NCBI GenBank assembly: GCA_037447605.1
Contig: CM074813.1
Coordinates: 2,407,930 to 2,471,929 of the forward strand
Direction: 5' to 3'
Source: Zygnema circumcarinatum
Lineage: Eukaryota > Streptophyta > Zygnematophyceae > Zygnematales > Zygnemataceae
Length of the DNA stretch: 64,000 nucleotides
How positions within the stretch are numbered: the stretch's first letter is position 1; every line of letters begins with the position of its first letter. This document shows positions 16,101-27,847 of the stretch, piece after piece. Both the position numbers and the translations under genes were made by a program. The notes below the pieces were generated by a model that was given only the letters and a program-made list of their open reading frames with translations, did not search any database and had not been told where the DNA came from.

Positions 16101-17714
16101 AGAGTTCAACAACTTTCCATCCCAAACATACTAACTCATGCTCAATCCAGAAAGGGCAACTCCAAACTGACAGTTCATGGAAAGTTCTTTCATAATCAAG
16201 TCAGTCAATATCAAGTTCAAGAAAATCATACCGTACTTCACATTTTATTTGAATCCCAGCATCATGTGCTTTAAATGTAACAAAGATCCGTCATGCTAAT
16301 GGTCAAATTTGGCAATGCTTAAGGAAATTTGAATTCTGTCATGAAAGTAGCATAAGGAGGCTCCAGTTTTCATCAGTGCAACTCAGCACTAAAGTTTCAA
16401 GCATTTCTGAGGCATGCTCGCTCGAAAAGGCTTACAATGCCAAACTCGAAGTGGACTATCTTCCTTAAAGAATATTTTTCCTTAAACAATTCAACGTTAG
16501 AAGAGCCATGTAAAATGATGGCATCGCCATCGTCATGTCAATGCCAAATCTTATTCTTTAGAAGAGCTGGTACTCTAGTTCTTGGATACACGGCAAAGGA
16601 GGAGAATCGAAAGCGGACTGTATACTGTTGATTGTGGATTGTTTTACGCCGTCCTAAACGGACACATCACGTCTTGCCAAAAAAAGCAAACTACCTTCCC
16701 AAAAAGGACTTAGGAAAGGATGTTCTAAGCTCAATGGCAAGCGCAAGTATCCTCACCTGTAAAGTCAATGCCTCCCTCTTTCCAAGCATCTCCACTCATG
16801 TACTTCGCGTGGCTGCAGATAAAATTCAAAACTAAGTTAAGTGTTCGAATATCGTCTACTCACACAGTCAAAGGTTTACTAAGGAAGGAGAATTCACAAA
16901 ACGATAAGGTGAGGCTATGGCAAGAGCGAAGGAATAACAACCAAACCTCTGTACCGCGACGCTACAATGAAAACAAGATTCAAAATGTGTGAAAGAATGA
17001 CGATGGATTATTGCTTCAGCATCGTCAACGAGAAATCAGCAGATTTTTTTTAGATCAAGCTAAAAACAAGCATGGAATCGAAGCCACAGGTAAAGAAATA
17101 ACCAGTTTTTACTACGAAACCAAAAGAAATATTGACTCCATAAATCTCTGGGATTTCATTTCACTTGTCGCTTGAGAACTGAAAAGGCCCCTATAAAACA
17201 TTTCCCTTTTGGAATGACGGAGACAAGCCTTAGAGAGCTTAGAAGTGAAACATTTAATTTCATTTCGTCAAAAAGGCAGCCAGAGATGCATCCATCGAAT
17301 AAAATCTCCCATTTTCAGGCCAGAAAGAAGGTCGATATCTTGTACTGAAGGAACATAAGAAAGTGGGCGTATTTCCAGCTCTACCAAGTCCGTACTTAAA
17401 CGAATGGCCTCTTACCATGCAATCAGGAACGTAAAAGTTCCAAGAAAAGTGATCAGACGGCAATGCTTACGAGCCAAAAGCATGGACGCATATGCTATAA
17501 AAAGCGTGACAGCAAAGTGGAGGTTTGCAGTAGCTCCAAATGCATAGTACGAGAGCACTGCGCCTGTAAGAGCAGCAAAAGCATGGCGAGCTGACACGTT
17601 GATGATGAAACGGTGGACGTAGCTACACGGTACACTTGCCGAAAAAGCCAGCAAGAATCGGCCGACAGCTGGTGATATGCCAAGAAAGCTGAGCGCATCG
17701 TCATAGAGAGACAT
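13105..17714 (-). CDS. LPLAT1-like: MBOAT lysophospholipid acyltransferase (LPLAT/LPCAT type)
   Basis: Eight exons on the minus strand: 17714-17416, 16812-16757, 15675-15455, 15300-14877, 14473-14388, 14023-13960, 13604-13486 and 13239-13105, 467 residues with every phase closing. The protein is multi-pass. Plant LPLAT1 landmarks appear in order: YMSGDAWKEGGID, GTHLAGPVYGFKDYLNW, RWKYYFIWSISE, WDRAKN, LNWNISVGNWLRFYVYER, then QVVSAVWHGLYPGY with the probable catalytic His at residue 362. The family re-acylates lysophosphatidylcholine and related lysolipids in the ER (Lands cycle). The C-terminus LKKEE is a KKXX ER-retrieval signal. Length matches plant relatives (about 460). The start is the first in-frame ATG (MSLYDD); the frame extends 24 bases further only to a GTG. 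The intron between exons 2 and 3 is about 1.1 kb and I see no other gene in it. Confidence 0.93.
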
Positions 17715-18125
17715 TCTCAAGCTTGCACTCAGTTTCACGACTCCTCTGTCTCCTCTGTCTGCGAATGCCTAAACAGTACCTATCACAGACCTGTCAATTT
17801 CCCATTCAGAAGCAGCGAACAGCCGACACACCGCACAGCCAGCTCAGTACAGCTGCTGCCGAGTGACTGACTGTTATAATATAAGCCGTGGGCGCCCTCG
17901 GCCGCAGGAGAACAGGGCCGGAGTGGGGCCATCCAGCAAATTCACAGCTTTCATGAAACTATTAGCAATTTTGGCCCTCCACACTTTTTACAGAACCGCA
18001 CGTGCCAGTTGCGTTTCTGTTCAATAAGTTAGCGTGAAACGGTTCCTCTCAACGAGCATGTTCGCCGTCGCCCACAACACGGAAAAGGACACGTGGCCGA
18101 ATTTTACAAAACCGAACGGAAGATA

Positions 18126-18733
18126 CCTCCTCCGTAAAGAGTTCCGTAAAACCGAACAAGTTGAAAAATCGTTAAATGAGTTTACTTAATTTCTCGATTT
18201 TCAATCTTATCGAATAGGGCTGAACTTTGAACACTCGAGGTCGAAACTTTTTCGATTTAAGAAGGCGAAAGGTTTTAAGAAAAAAGTTCAAAGAATCAAT
18301 GTGTTCTGTCGCAAATGTGGATTCCAATTTTTGCCACGTTGGTTCCGTGCGATCCGAGGGATCCGGTTAACCCGAGCGCCTTTTTTGCCGTACGACTCTT
18401 CAGGCTAGCTGATCAACAATTTCTGTATGAACCTTCGGGTCCACGCGCTTTGCGATCCGCTAAAATCTTATTGTTGATCGGTGGAACCAAGGAAAACTCA
18501 AATTGAACACGAACGATAACTAAATGTTCAATGTTCAATTGGTTTTAGATAAAAATTGTATTGAGAAAAAAAACTAGGAATTCATTTCTCATTTCTCAAA
18601 ATGAATCGTGTTCACAATTATAAAGTTTTTTTTTGAGAAACTGGTTTTGAAAGTTTTCTTTTTTGAGAAGCCAAAATCTTTAATTTCTTTTTTTCTCAAC
18701 CTGTTCGGTTTTACGGTACTCTTGTGCAGGAGG
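18126..18733. mobile_element. MITE-like element with about 43-bp terminal inverted repeats
   Basis: The left end 18126-18168 and the reverse complement of the right end 18690-18733 match over about 43 bases, sharing CCTCCT, AGAG, a perfect CCGTAAAACCGAACA and GTTGA. The interior is AT-rich with a second short hairpin (GATCAACAAT at 18410-18419 against ATTGTTGATC at 18470-18479). No coding capacity. A clear target-site duplication is not visible, so the exact ends and superfamily are open. Confidence 0.6.
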
Positions 18734-19451
18734 ATCGTGATGTCACCAGAGTACGCATTCTAGTACCGTATCCAGCTGTCCTTTCTTCAGGAATCCTCAC
18801 GATTTTTTTTTCAAGTCTGACATGCCTTGATGGACGCGTGGCGTAATCCGTACGCCATTACTGTACGGTATGATGCCACGCGTCACGTCAAGAAATCACG
18901 TTGACGCGGACGTTACCATACCGTACGGTACGTGTCGTCCTTTTTTCCCGTACACGTGTATGGCGCAGATTTCCGCATTCTCGAACATTTTGCGGTATCT
19001 CCGTACACTTCACGCGGAACATACATGACGTAAGAAAACACGCTTATACCGTCACCAACTCATACTTAACGCGTACGTCACGCAAACAGTGACGTGAGAG
19101 TTACAGTAGGGACGCACGTCACCCTCCATACTTTACCGTACTATACAGTACGGAATAAAAGTACGAATATGTACGTGTCAGTACGGACAAGATCCAAGAC
19201 CGGTGCGGTGGCCGGCTGCAGATCGCAGATGGATCGGCGCAGCAGTGGCAGGTAGCGCTGGCAAGGAAGGAAAGGAAAGGACGGCCATGGCCATGGCGCC
19301 TGCGGGACACAGGACCACTATTGGTACAGGATTGGTGTTGGCCACGCTCGGAACCAACTGTTAGGGGAAGGTAGCAGCGCTGGACAGGGCCGTGCTCTGC
19401 GGCCCCGCCTGTTTCACTGCAGGCGTTTGCGGATTACAAGAGCTTCAAGAG

Positions 19452-19479
19452 TTTTTAGGGTTGCATTGCCTTAGGGTTT
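19452..19479 (+). promoter_or_regulatory. Telo-box pair in the 5' leader of the TRPC4AP gene
   Basis: TTTTTAGGGTT (19452-19462) and TTAGGGTTT (19471-19479) lie 35-60 bases before the ATG. Telo-boxes near the transcription start are common in plant housekeeping genes. Similar words precede the armadillo gene (minus strand, about 38850-38860) and VPS41 (minus strand, about 35420-35436). Confidence 0.45.
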
Positions 19480-19513
19480 GCTTGGACGAGGGCCGTTGGC
19501 TTTCGGAGGAAGC

Positions 19514-22500
19514 ATGACCTTTTTTGGCAGGCCGAAGCGTGTGGTGAGGCATGAGAGTCACCGGCCGTCAGTGCTGGAGTCGGTTCTTAAGGGCCAGATA
19601 ACAGGGCGGTCGTGCAAGTCGCTCCGGAAGCTGCCGCCTGCAATTTATCAGCGATTGCAGACGTCCACAAATGGAATGGTGCAGCTTCTTACGGACTTAG
19701 AGCGCCACCTTGTTGCAAATGATTTGGAATCATGCAAGCGCAGTTTAGGAGCAGTATTGCGACAGGTCAGCGAAAGCACCAGTACATCTCACCAGGCCAA
19801 CAAGGAGGCCTTTGTGCTTCTTGGCGGAGAGACGGTCTTGATCAAAGCTCTTTCTTCTCCTTTCACTCCTACCAAGAACAGGTTTACATCTGCTGCTGGA
19901 AGGTCTGGCCAGGGAGGCATGCGGAGGTCCATAGCAGGACGCTTTCGCATGGGTGATGCGGGTGTTCCTGTTCGAGAGGAGGCTGGCCTTCCTTCTTCCT
20001 TGCAGCTTATGCAGAACGAGGGACTTACAGTACTTCGAGAGCTGTGTTTCTCAACGCCTTTCTTTTCTGAATCCCTTGCTGTACAACGGGACTTCCTCAT
20101 TCAACTGTTTGCCTTGATGGAAAGCAGCACCACTTTTGATAACGGTATGTAACATAGACTTATCTCATTCGTGAAAGCAGCTTTATCTTCTTGTTTATCT
20201 GAAGGTTGTGTTAGGCTTGCCGGAAGTGTAATTCCGTGAGACGGTGCGGCTATACTGCATATTTTTTGGTTACTGCCGTTGAGACAACATGGTCTGTTAA
20301 TGATGCTCATCGTCGCGTGTCATGCACGATAAGAAGGCTCTGCCTGAATGAATATCGAACAGACAAGCGATGGGAGTGTGCTGTTGATACAAACAACACC
20401 AGATTTTTTGAACGGCAAGGATTTTGTGCTTTGCTATGTCTGAGCGTGATTTATAGGTCATTCATTTAAAGTCTAAGCATGTAAGTGACAGGGAGAGCAC
20501 TTGTCACATGTCTCAGCCTTCGAGAGGGAGTAGCGTAACTGCTAGAGCACAAATTGCATGGGTCGTCCCTGTCCTCTGCGGTTACTCGCTGGCAGGAAAA
20601 CGTCGGCGTGCGATGAGCACATCAAAACTTCCAGTACGAGGCTCTGAAGACTGCATGTTGATGTCTTGGTTTTTGCAGCTGTGGGATTGGCTGAAGAAAT
20701 TTTGGCAGTTCGTGAAGAGACTCTCAGCCTCCAAGATGTTCCCAACTTCCGTAAGCTGGTTTGCTCATTATCTTCTCGACAGCTGGCATTCTTCTGCCGA
20801 GTGCTAGCCATGGTTGTTTTCGAGCCTGAGGTCAGTATTCACAAGCTCCCTGACCTAAGTAACAAATGCCTGTCGTATTTTGTTCAATGGTGCCTACTGC
20901 AAGGGACCACCAGCATTGGCAGGTCACTCCAGGAAAAAAGGGATCAAAATAGATTTCTACAATCTGAGCTTTAAAACATTGTGTTGAATCCAACCTTTTG
21001 CAGCTGAGTCAGGTCTTCTTTTCTTGGTATTGTTTCACGTAAGATGTTCTTTGCCGGCTTGAGTGGTCGCCCGATCCAAAGAAAACCTGTTTTTTTTCAG
21101 TTATAGGGGCTGTTTGCGTGTCTGTGGTAATGGTTGATGTATTGTTTGAAAGAGATATCTATGGCCTTATATTTGTGCCCTCAAGTTTTGGATCATATTG
21201 GTTATCTTTGTTGCAGGATCGATCACCTGAAATCTCAGTGGCCCAGAAAGGACAGAATGGCTTTTGGGAGGCATCTTCTCGGTCCGATAAAGAACAGGAT
21301 TGGGCTGTGGCCGATCTAAATCATGATGTGATACTAGAGATTCCTGAGATTTTGCCACGTCTGGTGAAGCTACTGCAAGTCAAAGAAATGCCCTTCAGTA
21401 ACCAGGTGAGGCCGATATTGTAAGCATGTTGTGTTCCTGTGGAGAATGACGCTGGGCTATTGTGAACAAATGAACAATGGCTGCATTCGACGATTGATTT
21501 GACGGTTGATTGGCGTTCTTTGCCTGGTTCAGTAGTATCTCTGGATAGTTTTTTTGCGGTGTAAGTACTCTTTGCATGATGTCTCACTCTCATCCAAGAA
21601 GTCTTAGTGAGCGTGCAGATTCTGGACAGGTTGCTTTGTCCTTCAGATTCATCTGAGATTTTTATGAATTACGGTGGCTTCAAAAAACCGTAGTTTTGTC
21701 ACGTGTTTCCTTTCGTATCTGAAATCTTGAGCACTTATTTTACGCTACCTTTCCAGTTTGAGGCCTTCCAGGAACACGCCACCGGCCATTGGCATAATGC
21801 CGACGGGGAATGGCAGCCGCTTCTCGGTCCTCACTTGGCGTCAGAACATGCCTATTGGGAGGACCTCGATGAAGATATGGCTGCAGCTGACGAGGAAGAT
21901 GCTGCTGCTGCTGCATTGGCCGGCACAACACTTGGCATGCTTGGCTTAGACTCTGGTGGTGCTTCCGATGCAGCACGGGCCCCTGGTGGTCTTCTTTGGA
22001 ACTGGGGAACAGGGCCTCGAAATGGGGAGGGAGGAACGGGTGTGGTGGGAGGTAATGGAGCGAACATCTCATGGCCAGCTACACTGAACGGTGGAAGGGC
22101 TCAAATTCATGGTGGTGAGACGCATGGAGGTATGAAGATCTGCCTGTGTCATTGACCTGTTTATTTTTTATTTTTTTCGGAGATTTCTGCAATTGATTTC
22201 TTTTTTGATCAATGGAGTAGAGGTTGTTGCAGCAAAGGTTACTCACGTGGTTTCCTCTTACGTGGCAGATATTTTCGATGGGATTGGTCGCCCATACTCC
22301 CCACCAAGTACAATGGGCAATCCAGAAGCTAGAGCTGCCTCAATGTTGATGCAGTGGCCGAGGGATTCCAATTCAATCGAACCAGCAGGTGATGTTGTAC
22401 AACATTGGCAAGGACGCCCGCCATTCGACGACTCAGGCATGGTTAGGAGTCATGGAGAGGGGCAGAGAAATAGGCTTGGAGTTGACCCCAGAGAAGAGGA

Positions 22501-25500
22501 CAGGCCTTCTGGAACCCCTGCAAACACAAATTCCACGTTTTGGCAAGGATTTTGGCGATGGGGCGAAGGTTCTCAACGCAGTGATCGACGAACATCAGGA
22601 GATGAGCAGATTGGCCCATCCGCAGAAGGAGAGGGAAGTTCAGCTTCATCAGGGAGAAGAGATTTAGGTGGAAGTGCTTGGAGGGGTTCAGAGCGTCCTG
22701 TTGCCAGTGATGCTATCTTGCAATCCGGGACCTCTGCAGGCCTTATACGTGAGAACAATCGAACAGGTTCATTCGATATTTCAGGACATGGAGCAAGTCC
22801 CAGCTTAAGTGTAAATGCTACTGTGTCAAATGCTCTACAAGTAACGCCCCAACAAAGGCAGCCGGGCTGGGGAGGTCTTGGCCTGTTTGGAAGCCGTACA
22901 ACCACTGTAAGCCATACAACTGATTCAGAGAACTTGGTGGCCACCAGAGGCACTCATGGAGGGAGAGCTGGAGGAGCAGAAACTCCTGCAGGTGGGGGGA
23001 ATGGGCTGACAAATCCGCAGACACAGGTGATGGTGATAGTAGGCAATCCTCCAAGGTTGTTGGAGGAGTTGCCCGAAGGAAACGTGCGAACACTTTGGCC
23101 CTTCCTCCCTGAAGAAACTGCTGCAGATGCTGGAGGATTTATGGGATTTGGGCCGAACTTCATGGAACGATCTGGACCATCCGCTCCTGTATCAATGCTT
23201 GTGTCGGTATGATTGCTTGGCACCCTGTTTTTCTGGATGGAGATTCTCCTGGGAACCTTTGGCGTGTTCATTTGCTTTGTTTGAGGATTCTTTAATATTT
23301 GTAAAAGGATTGAAATGCTTCTTGCACTGTATCTAATTTACAGTGCCTGCAGATAGTGGTCACAAATCTTGTTGTGTACAGAAATTGTCTTATTTTGATT
23401 CACTTGCAGACTTCTATCTCCTTTTTGACATGTCCAGTAGACAATGTATGCTTGCTTTCTCACTATGTATTTTCTTTTTGGTTTGTTTTGTATGCATCCA
23501 ACTCTTCAGCATCAAGTTGAGGTGCTATTTGTTCTCTGCGCCCTTTGTGGAGGAAAGAAGAAGGAACGAGTGCAGGATAGGCTTGCCGAGCTCGGGTTAG
23601 TGTGGACCCTTGCTCGAATGTTTGATAGGTTGGATTGGTCTGCACCACAACCTATGACCTCTGAGCCACATGGAATACACGGACCCGGTTGTGCATGCAA
23701 TCCGCAATCGGTGAGTTTCGATTTCCTTCGTTACTGCAAAATTGACTTCGCCTTGTTCCTGTGTTTACCGAGTTGGCAGTAGTTTGCTGAATTTTTGGAG
23801 GGCTTGCCACAATTTTTTAACAGGCAAGGGAGTTTGAAAGGCCTATCTCTCTAGGTTTACCAAACTGCACTTAAAGCTGTTGGAAAGGTGGCATTGATGT
23901 TGAAATTTTGGCAGCATTCCTTCCATTTGTAACGTTTCTTGTATGTGAGGATGTTGCAGGCACTGAAGATACAGTACCTTCGACTTGTTCACAATTTCTG
24001 TGACCGTGATTGTTCCAACTTCTTGAACAAGCAATTGTTGGCGGCTCCTGATGGGCTTTTGGATGGAGAATTCCCTCGAAGTGCAAGCTGGCGAGCGGCG
24101 AGTTCTGCTCCTCGATCATTGCTTCGTGCCGAGGGGGCAGTGGGAGAGGGTCTAATGTTGAAAATATTGAAGGTGCTGATGGGGGAGCCCGCAGACTCGG
24201 TTTATCGTTTTTGGCTTGCTTCCTGTGTAGAAGCATTCCTCAGAGGCTCTGATCCTCGGGATCAGGTACGTCTCATTCATCCCTGTGCTTAAGAAAGTAC
24301 GAAGTCTTTGAAGCTACCTCGCAACAGCTGCTTAATTTTTTGTTCATTTGCAGGATGGTCACATTGACCCTTGTTTTCTAAGCTGGGATGGTAGATTGCA
24401 AGAATTTCTGTATGATGTTTTTGGCCGCTTTTGATCAATGAGTTCGGTTTGGCTTGAGTTCAGGAATTTGTAGCATCTGCGGGTTTAATGGAGCATCTAG
24501 TTGATGAAATCTTAAAAGGCGGCTTTAAGTGCCCAAGTGCGCTTCAGATCAATTTTGACCTGCTGGGAGAGTTGATCAAATTTTCGCCAAAGATGTTGGC
24601 ACGTCTTAATGGTTTGCTCCAAAATGAGAAGTTCGAAGGATTCATCCAGGTATGTCTTCTTTTTACTTGCTGATGTTATTTGCCCAGGGTTCTTACTGCT
24701 TCCCTCTCAAACGATCCATTTGCAACGACAAACGAGGAGGAAAGGCATGCATATGGGGAGTTTGTGATTTTTTTTAGGCATATGTTAGAAACCGTCGATC
24801 GAAGCTTCACCTTTGGTATTTCTCCTCCATGAACAATCACGCCGGCCCCAATGATGAGCCCTTTCACTCGATTCTGTCTCCTCAAAGCTTGAGAGGAAAG
24901 CTGTCAAGTTTCGTGTAGGTCGAATGATCTCAATCAGGTTGTCTTCTGCTGGTATAGATGGACCCCAGTCAGATGGTGCTTCAGTCTACTTAGCTGGATT
25001 ACCTTCATCAACACTCAGAAAGTCAGGCAGGTGTTGTCTGCAGCTTTCAGTTTTGAGAGCACTAGCATTTCAACCTTGTTTTGATGGTGTTCCCTTCCTT
25101 TTTGTCAGGTTTTGCTTTCTCATTTGGTGGATTCCAACGTCTTCATTCGCTCAGTTGTTCTCTCACTTGAATCCTTCCGAACTGGAAGCCCTACTCCTTC
25201 CTTCGCTGGTCCAAGTCCTTCGCCTCGATCGTCGGAGTTTGGCCTCATGCCTGCAGGTCCTCTTACTCCCTTAGCAAACAGCTCCACCAGTGGTTATGGC
25301 GGCTACATGTCATCGTTTTCACGATACACAGCAGGTTGGAGCAGGGGTCTGGAAGATTTTGATGAGGGGAGTTGTAAATTGACAGCATTCATGAGGTGCA
25401 ATTCGGTGCGCCTCTTGCGGGACTTGATGACCGCTGTGCGGCTTGGAGACATCAACCAGGTGTGCTGATGCCCAATGCGAGACGTGTTTGATTCTGTGCA

Positions 25501-26317
25501 ATGGGGCCGCACCTGTCGTCATGTTCTTGGGAAAGTCGGTAGATACACAGCACTGCTTGCATAAACATAGTTGTTTTTTTTTTCGAGCCAATCGAAGGGG
25601 TTGGCATGGTTTGTTTCAAGTCAAACGGGCTTTGCCTGCCTTCGTTATCTTGGAAATCCAAAAATCGTCCTCTCGTGTGTTTGAGGTGGCCAGGTCGATT
25701 CACAGTGTTCATACAGTAGCCTTTGTAGTAGATGTGTTTTTGAGGATCAGTATGTGAACATTGCTTGTATAGGAGTATTGCCTTGTAGCAGTTAAAGAAT
25801 ATGCCATTTCTGAGAGCTTGGATCGATGATTCTTTCCGGAGTACTTTCTTCAAATCGACATTTTTCTGACTGCTTCTGGGAAAGGGTGCAGGACAATATC
25901 TGCGTGCTTAATACTGCGCTCATTTTCTTTGTTTTCGCGGATCGAGGGAACCAATTAGCAGCATATCTCCATGCCCTTCGAACTCTTGATGCAAACCTTT
26001 CTCCCCAAAATGTAGGTGACTTATCTTCTAGCAGTGCTCCCGGCAGCCCTGACGGAGACCATGGTCCCGGCAGTGTTGTAAGAAACTTTCGATCATTGCT
26101 GGACTTTTGGCGAGAATATTACCTTCGAAAGCGGGGTCGTGACATTGCAAGCCTGCAATATTCGACAAACGTTCCTTTCTCGGAGTGGAGAAGAATTGTA
26201 GACCTCCTATGTGGTGGTGCCGAATACCCCACCTCCTTGCTCTACTCTCCGCAGGCTGCAGCCTCTCAGTGTGCTGCTCTCACGGCCTCAATAGAGGGCC
26301 CCACCAGGCGATGCTGA
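19514..26317 (+). CDS. TRPC4AP-like: TRPC4AP/TRUSS homologue (predicted CUL4-DDB1 substrate receptor)
   Basis: Ten exons: 19514-20144, 20679-20830, 21217-21405, 21757-22129, 22269-23206, 23510-23710, 23960-24265, 24464-24649, 25109-25459 and 25892-26317, 1,250 residues, all phases closing. Stretches matching animal TRPC4AP appear in order: GLAEEILAVREE with NFRKLV, EVLFVLCAL, ARMFDRLDW, CNPQSALKIQYLRLVHNFCD, LVDSNVFIRSVVLSLESF, DNICVLNTALIFFVFA and LLDFWREYY. Human TRPC4AP (797 residues) is a substrate receptor of the CUL4-DDB1 ubiquitin ligase. The excess length here is a Gly/Ser/Ala-rich segment of roughly residues 345-760, encoded by the end of exon 4 and all of the 938-base exon 5; it sits where the human protein has a short linker. 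The ATG at 19514 (MTFFGRPKR) is chosen. A role in protein turnover is inferred from the family. Confidence 0.88.
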
Positions 26318-27847
26318 CACGATGAAGGGGTTCAACCACCAGCTGTTTCTGCCACGCATTAGGTCGAAGTACACTTTTGACGTGGTCTTTCGGTGGATAA
26401 TTGGGTCTATGGAGACCTTCAAGGGATTTTCTTACTCGGTGCCCGAAATCGAAATGTACCACAAGTAGATATTGGGCCCTCTTGAGGATTCTCCATTGAC
26501 TGAATTGTGAGGGACGGGGGCTCCCAGAAACACAGTTCCCTGAGGAGGATTGAGCAAGTTGTCAGACCTCACCTTTGCAATTGACGAAGCTCGGGGACTA
26601 GTTCGCTCTTGAGGTGAATCATATGGCCTTGGGCCCCTCCTTTCCACCTTTGCGTGGAGGAAGATGGGCATTGATCCTTCCTTCTTGAAATCTTCTGCCA
26701 GGCAAGACAGATGGCTTTCATGACTTCACAAGGAGTCATGCTTTTGCAGTATGTGTGGCCTGTAAAGGGTGCCCTCCCTCAACAACTGGATCCGGAAGGA
26801 TTGGTCTTACCATTGAAGCCTGTGTGAGCCAGCATATCCCTCTGGAAGGGGCCTGGAGGAGGTGCAGAAACCTGTAGCTGTTTTTGTTTTATGAGTGAAA
26901 TGATTGTGGGGTGGATCATGGCCGAAAGAAAAGGGCAGGCAAGTAGGCGTTGTCTTTGGCAGAATCTGGTGATTGGAGTAAAGGCGTTGGCTTTTCTTAC
27001 AGCGGATGTGTCCACTACTTGACATGTGCCTCTTTTTTTAGCTGTGGTGGCACCATCGTCGGATGTCTTGTTGGGTTGTTTCCTGATGGTAACTTTGAAG
27101 CCTGAAAATCACTTAAAAATTTTAGTATTTCAGTATCAAACGTAAAAAGGAAATTCACCAATTGCAATATTATGTGCGTGGGGCGGCGCCATTACTGTAT
27201 CCAATGCTAATGGGACAGTTAAGTTCGGGAAATCAGGAACTAACATTCGACAAACAAATCCACTTCACGTTTTTCCATTCAAAAATATAATATGTCAATC
27301 TTGTTTAGTGAGTTTGTTGCTCTTTCACACGTACTGTTAAAAGTAAGAATAGATAATCTTTTGACATTCAGACCGTATCGAGGGATGGTTTGCTGCGCAG
27401 AGTCAGTTGAGTAGAAAAGTTCAACTACGGGATATGTGCCTTGTGACACGTGGCAGTAGCCTGAGCTGCTCAGCTTTGAGGGGGGGGGGGGTCAGACTTG
27501 GAATGGTTACACACTTGAAATTCGAGATCTGTACAACGTCAAGGAAATGAATCGACAGAAAAGTACATCCGAAACGAATTCCAAAACTTATTCTACAAGT
27601 CTGGAGCTTCCTATGTTCTCGCAGCTCACAATTTCAAATTTAAAGGATTAGTCAGGACCTAATTTACGGATTCTCAGCAATTCCATGGAAGTCGGCCTCG
27701 TTGCAGTTCACATATACATAGTGAGCTGAAACCAGTTTGTTCCTCCATCTCTTTCATCCTCCCTCCCTCCTCCGCCACTCCATCTCCCCCTCCCACTCCC
27801 ACCCTCCCTCCCTCCCTCCCTCCCTCCCCCTTCATCCCTTCAAGCTC
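26318..27847. other. Spacer between convergent genes
   Basis: Holds the 3' flanks of the TRPC4AP homologue (+) and VPS41 (-). A G12 run occurs near 27480 and pyrimidine-rich CCTCCCTCC repeats at 27755-27830. No supported gene. Confidence 0.6.

Larger units (their letters stand above)
17715..19513. other. Divergent promoter region with a MITE-like element and GTAC-rich DNA
   Basis: Head-to-head spacer between the acyltransferase (-) and the TRPC4AP homologue (+). It holds an inverted-repeat element (18126-18733), an imperfect hairpin of GACGCGTGGC arms (about 18827-18892), a stretch dense in CCGTACGG/GTACGG words (18840-19190), and telo-box motifs near the right-hand gene. Confidence 0.6.

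Noticed and set aside
17736-17738. GTG start for the acyltransferase
   Set aside because: The first ATG in frame is at 17714, and the extra eight residues have no support in the family.
27470-27510. Second copy of the 160-bp MITE end (G run followed by TCAGACTTGG)
   Set aside because: The resemblance is limited to a G run and about eight bases, and no opposite end was found.
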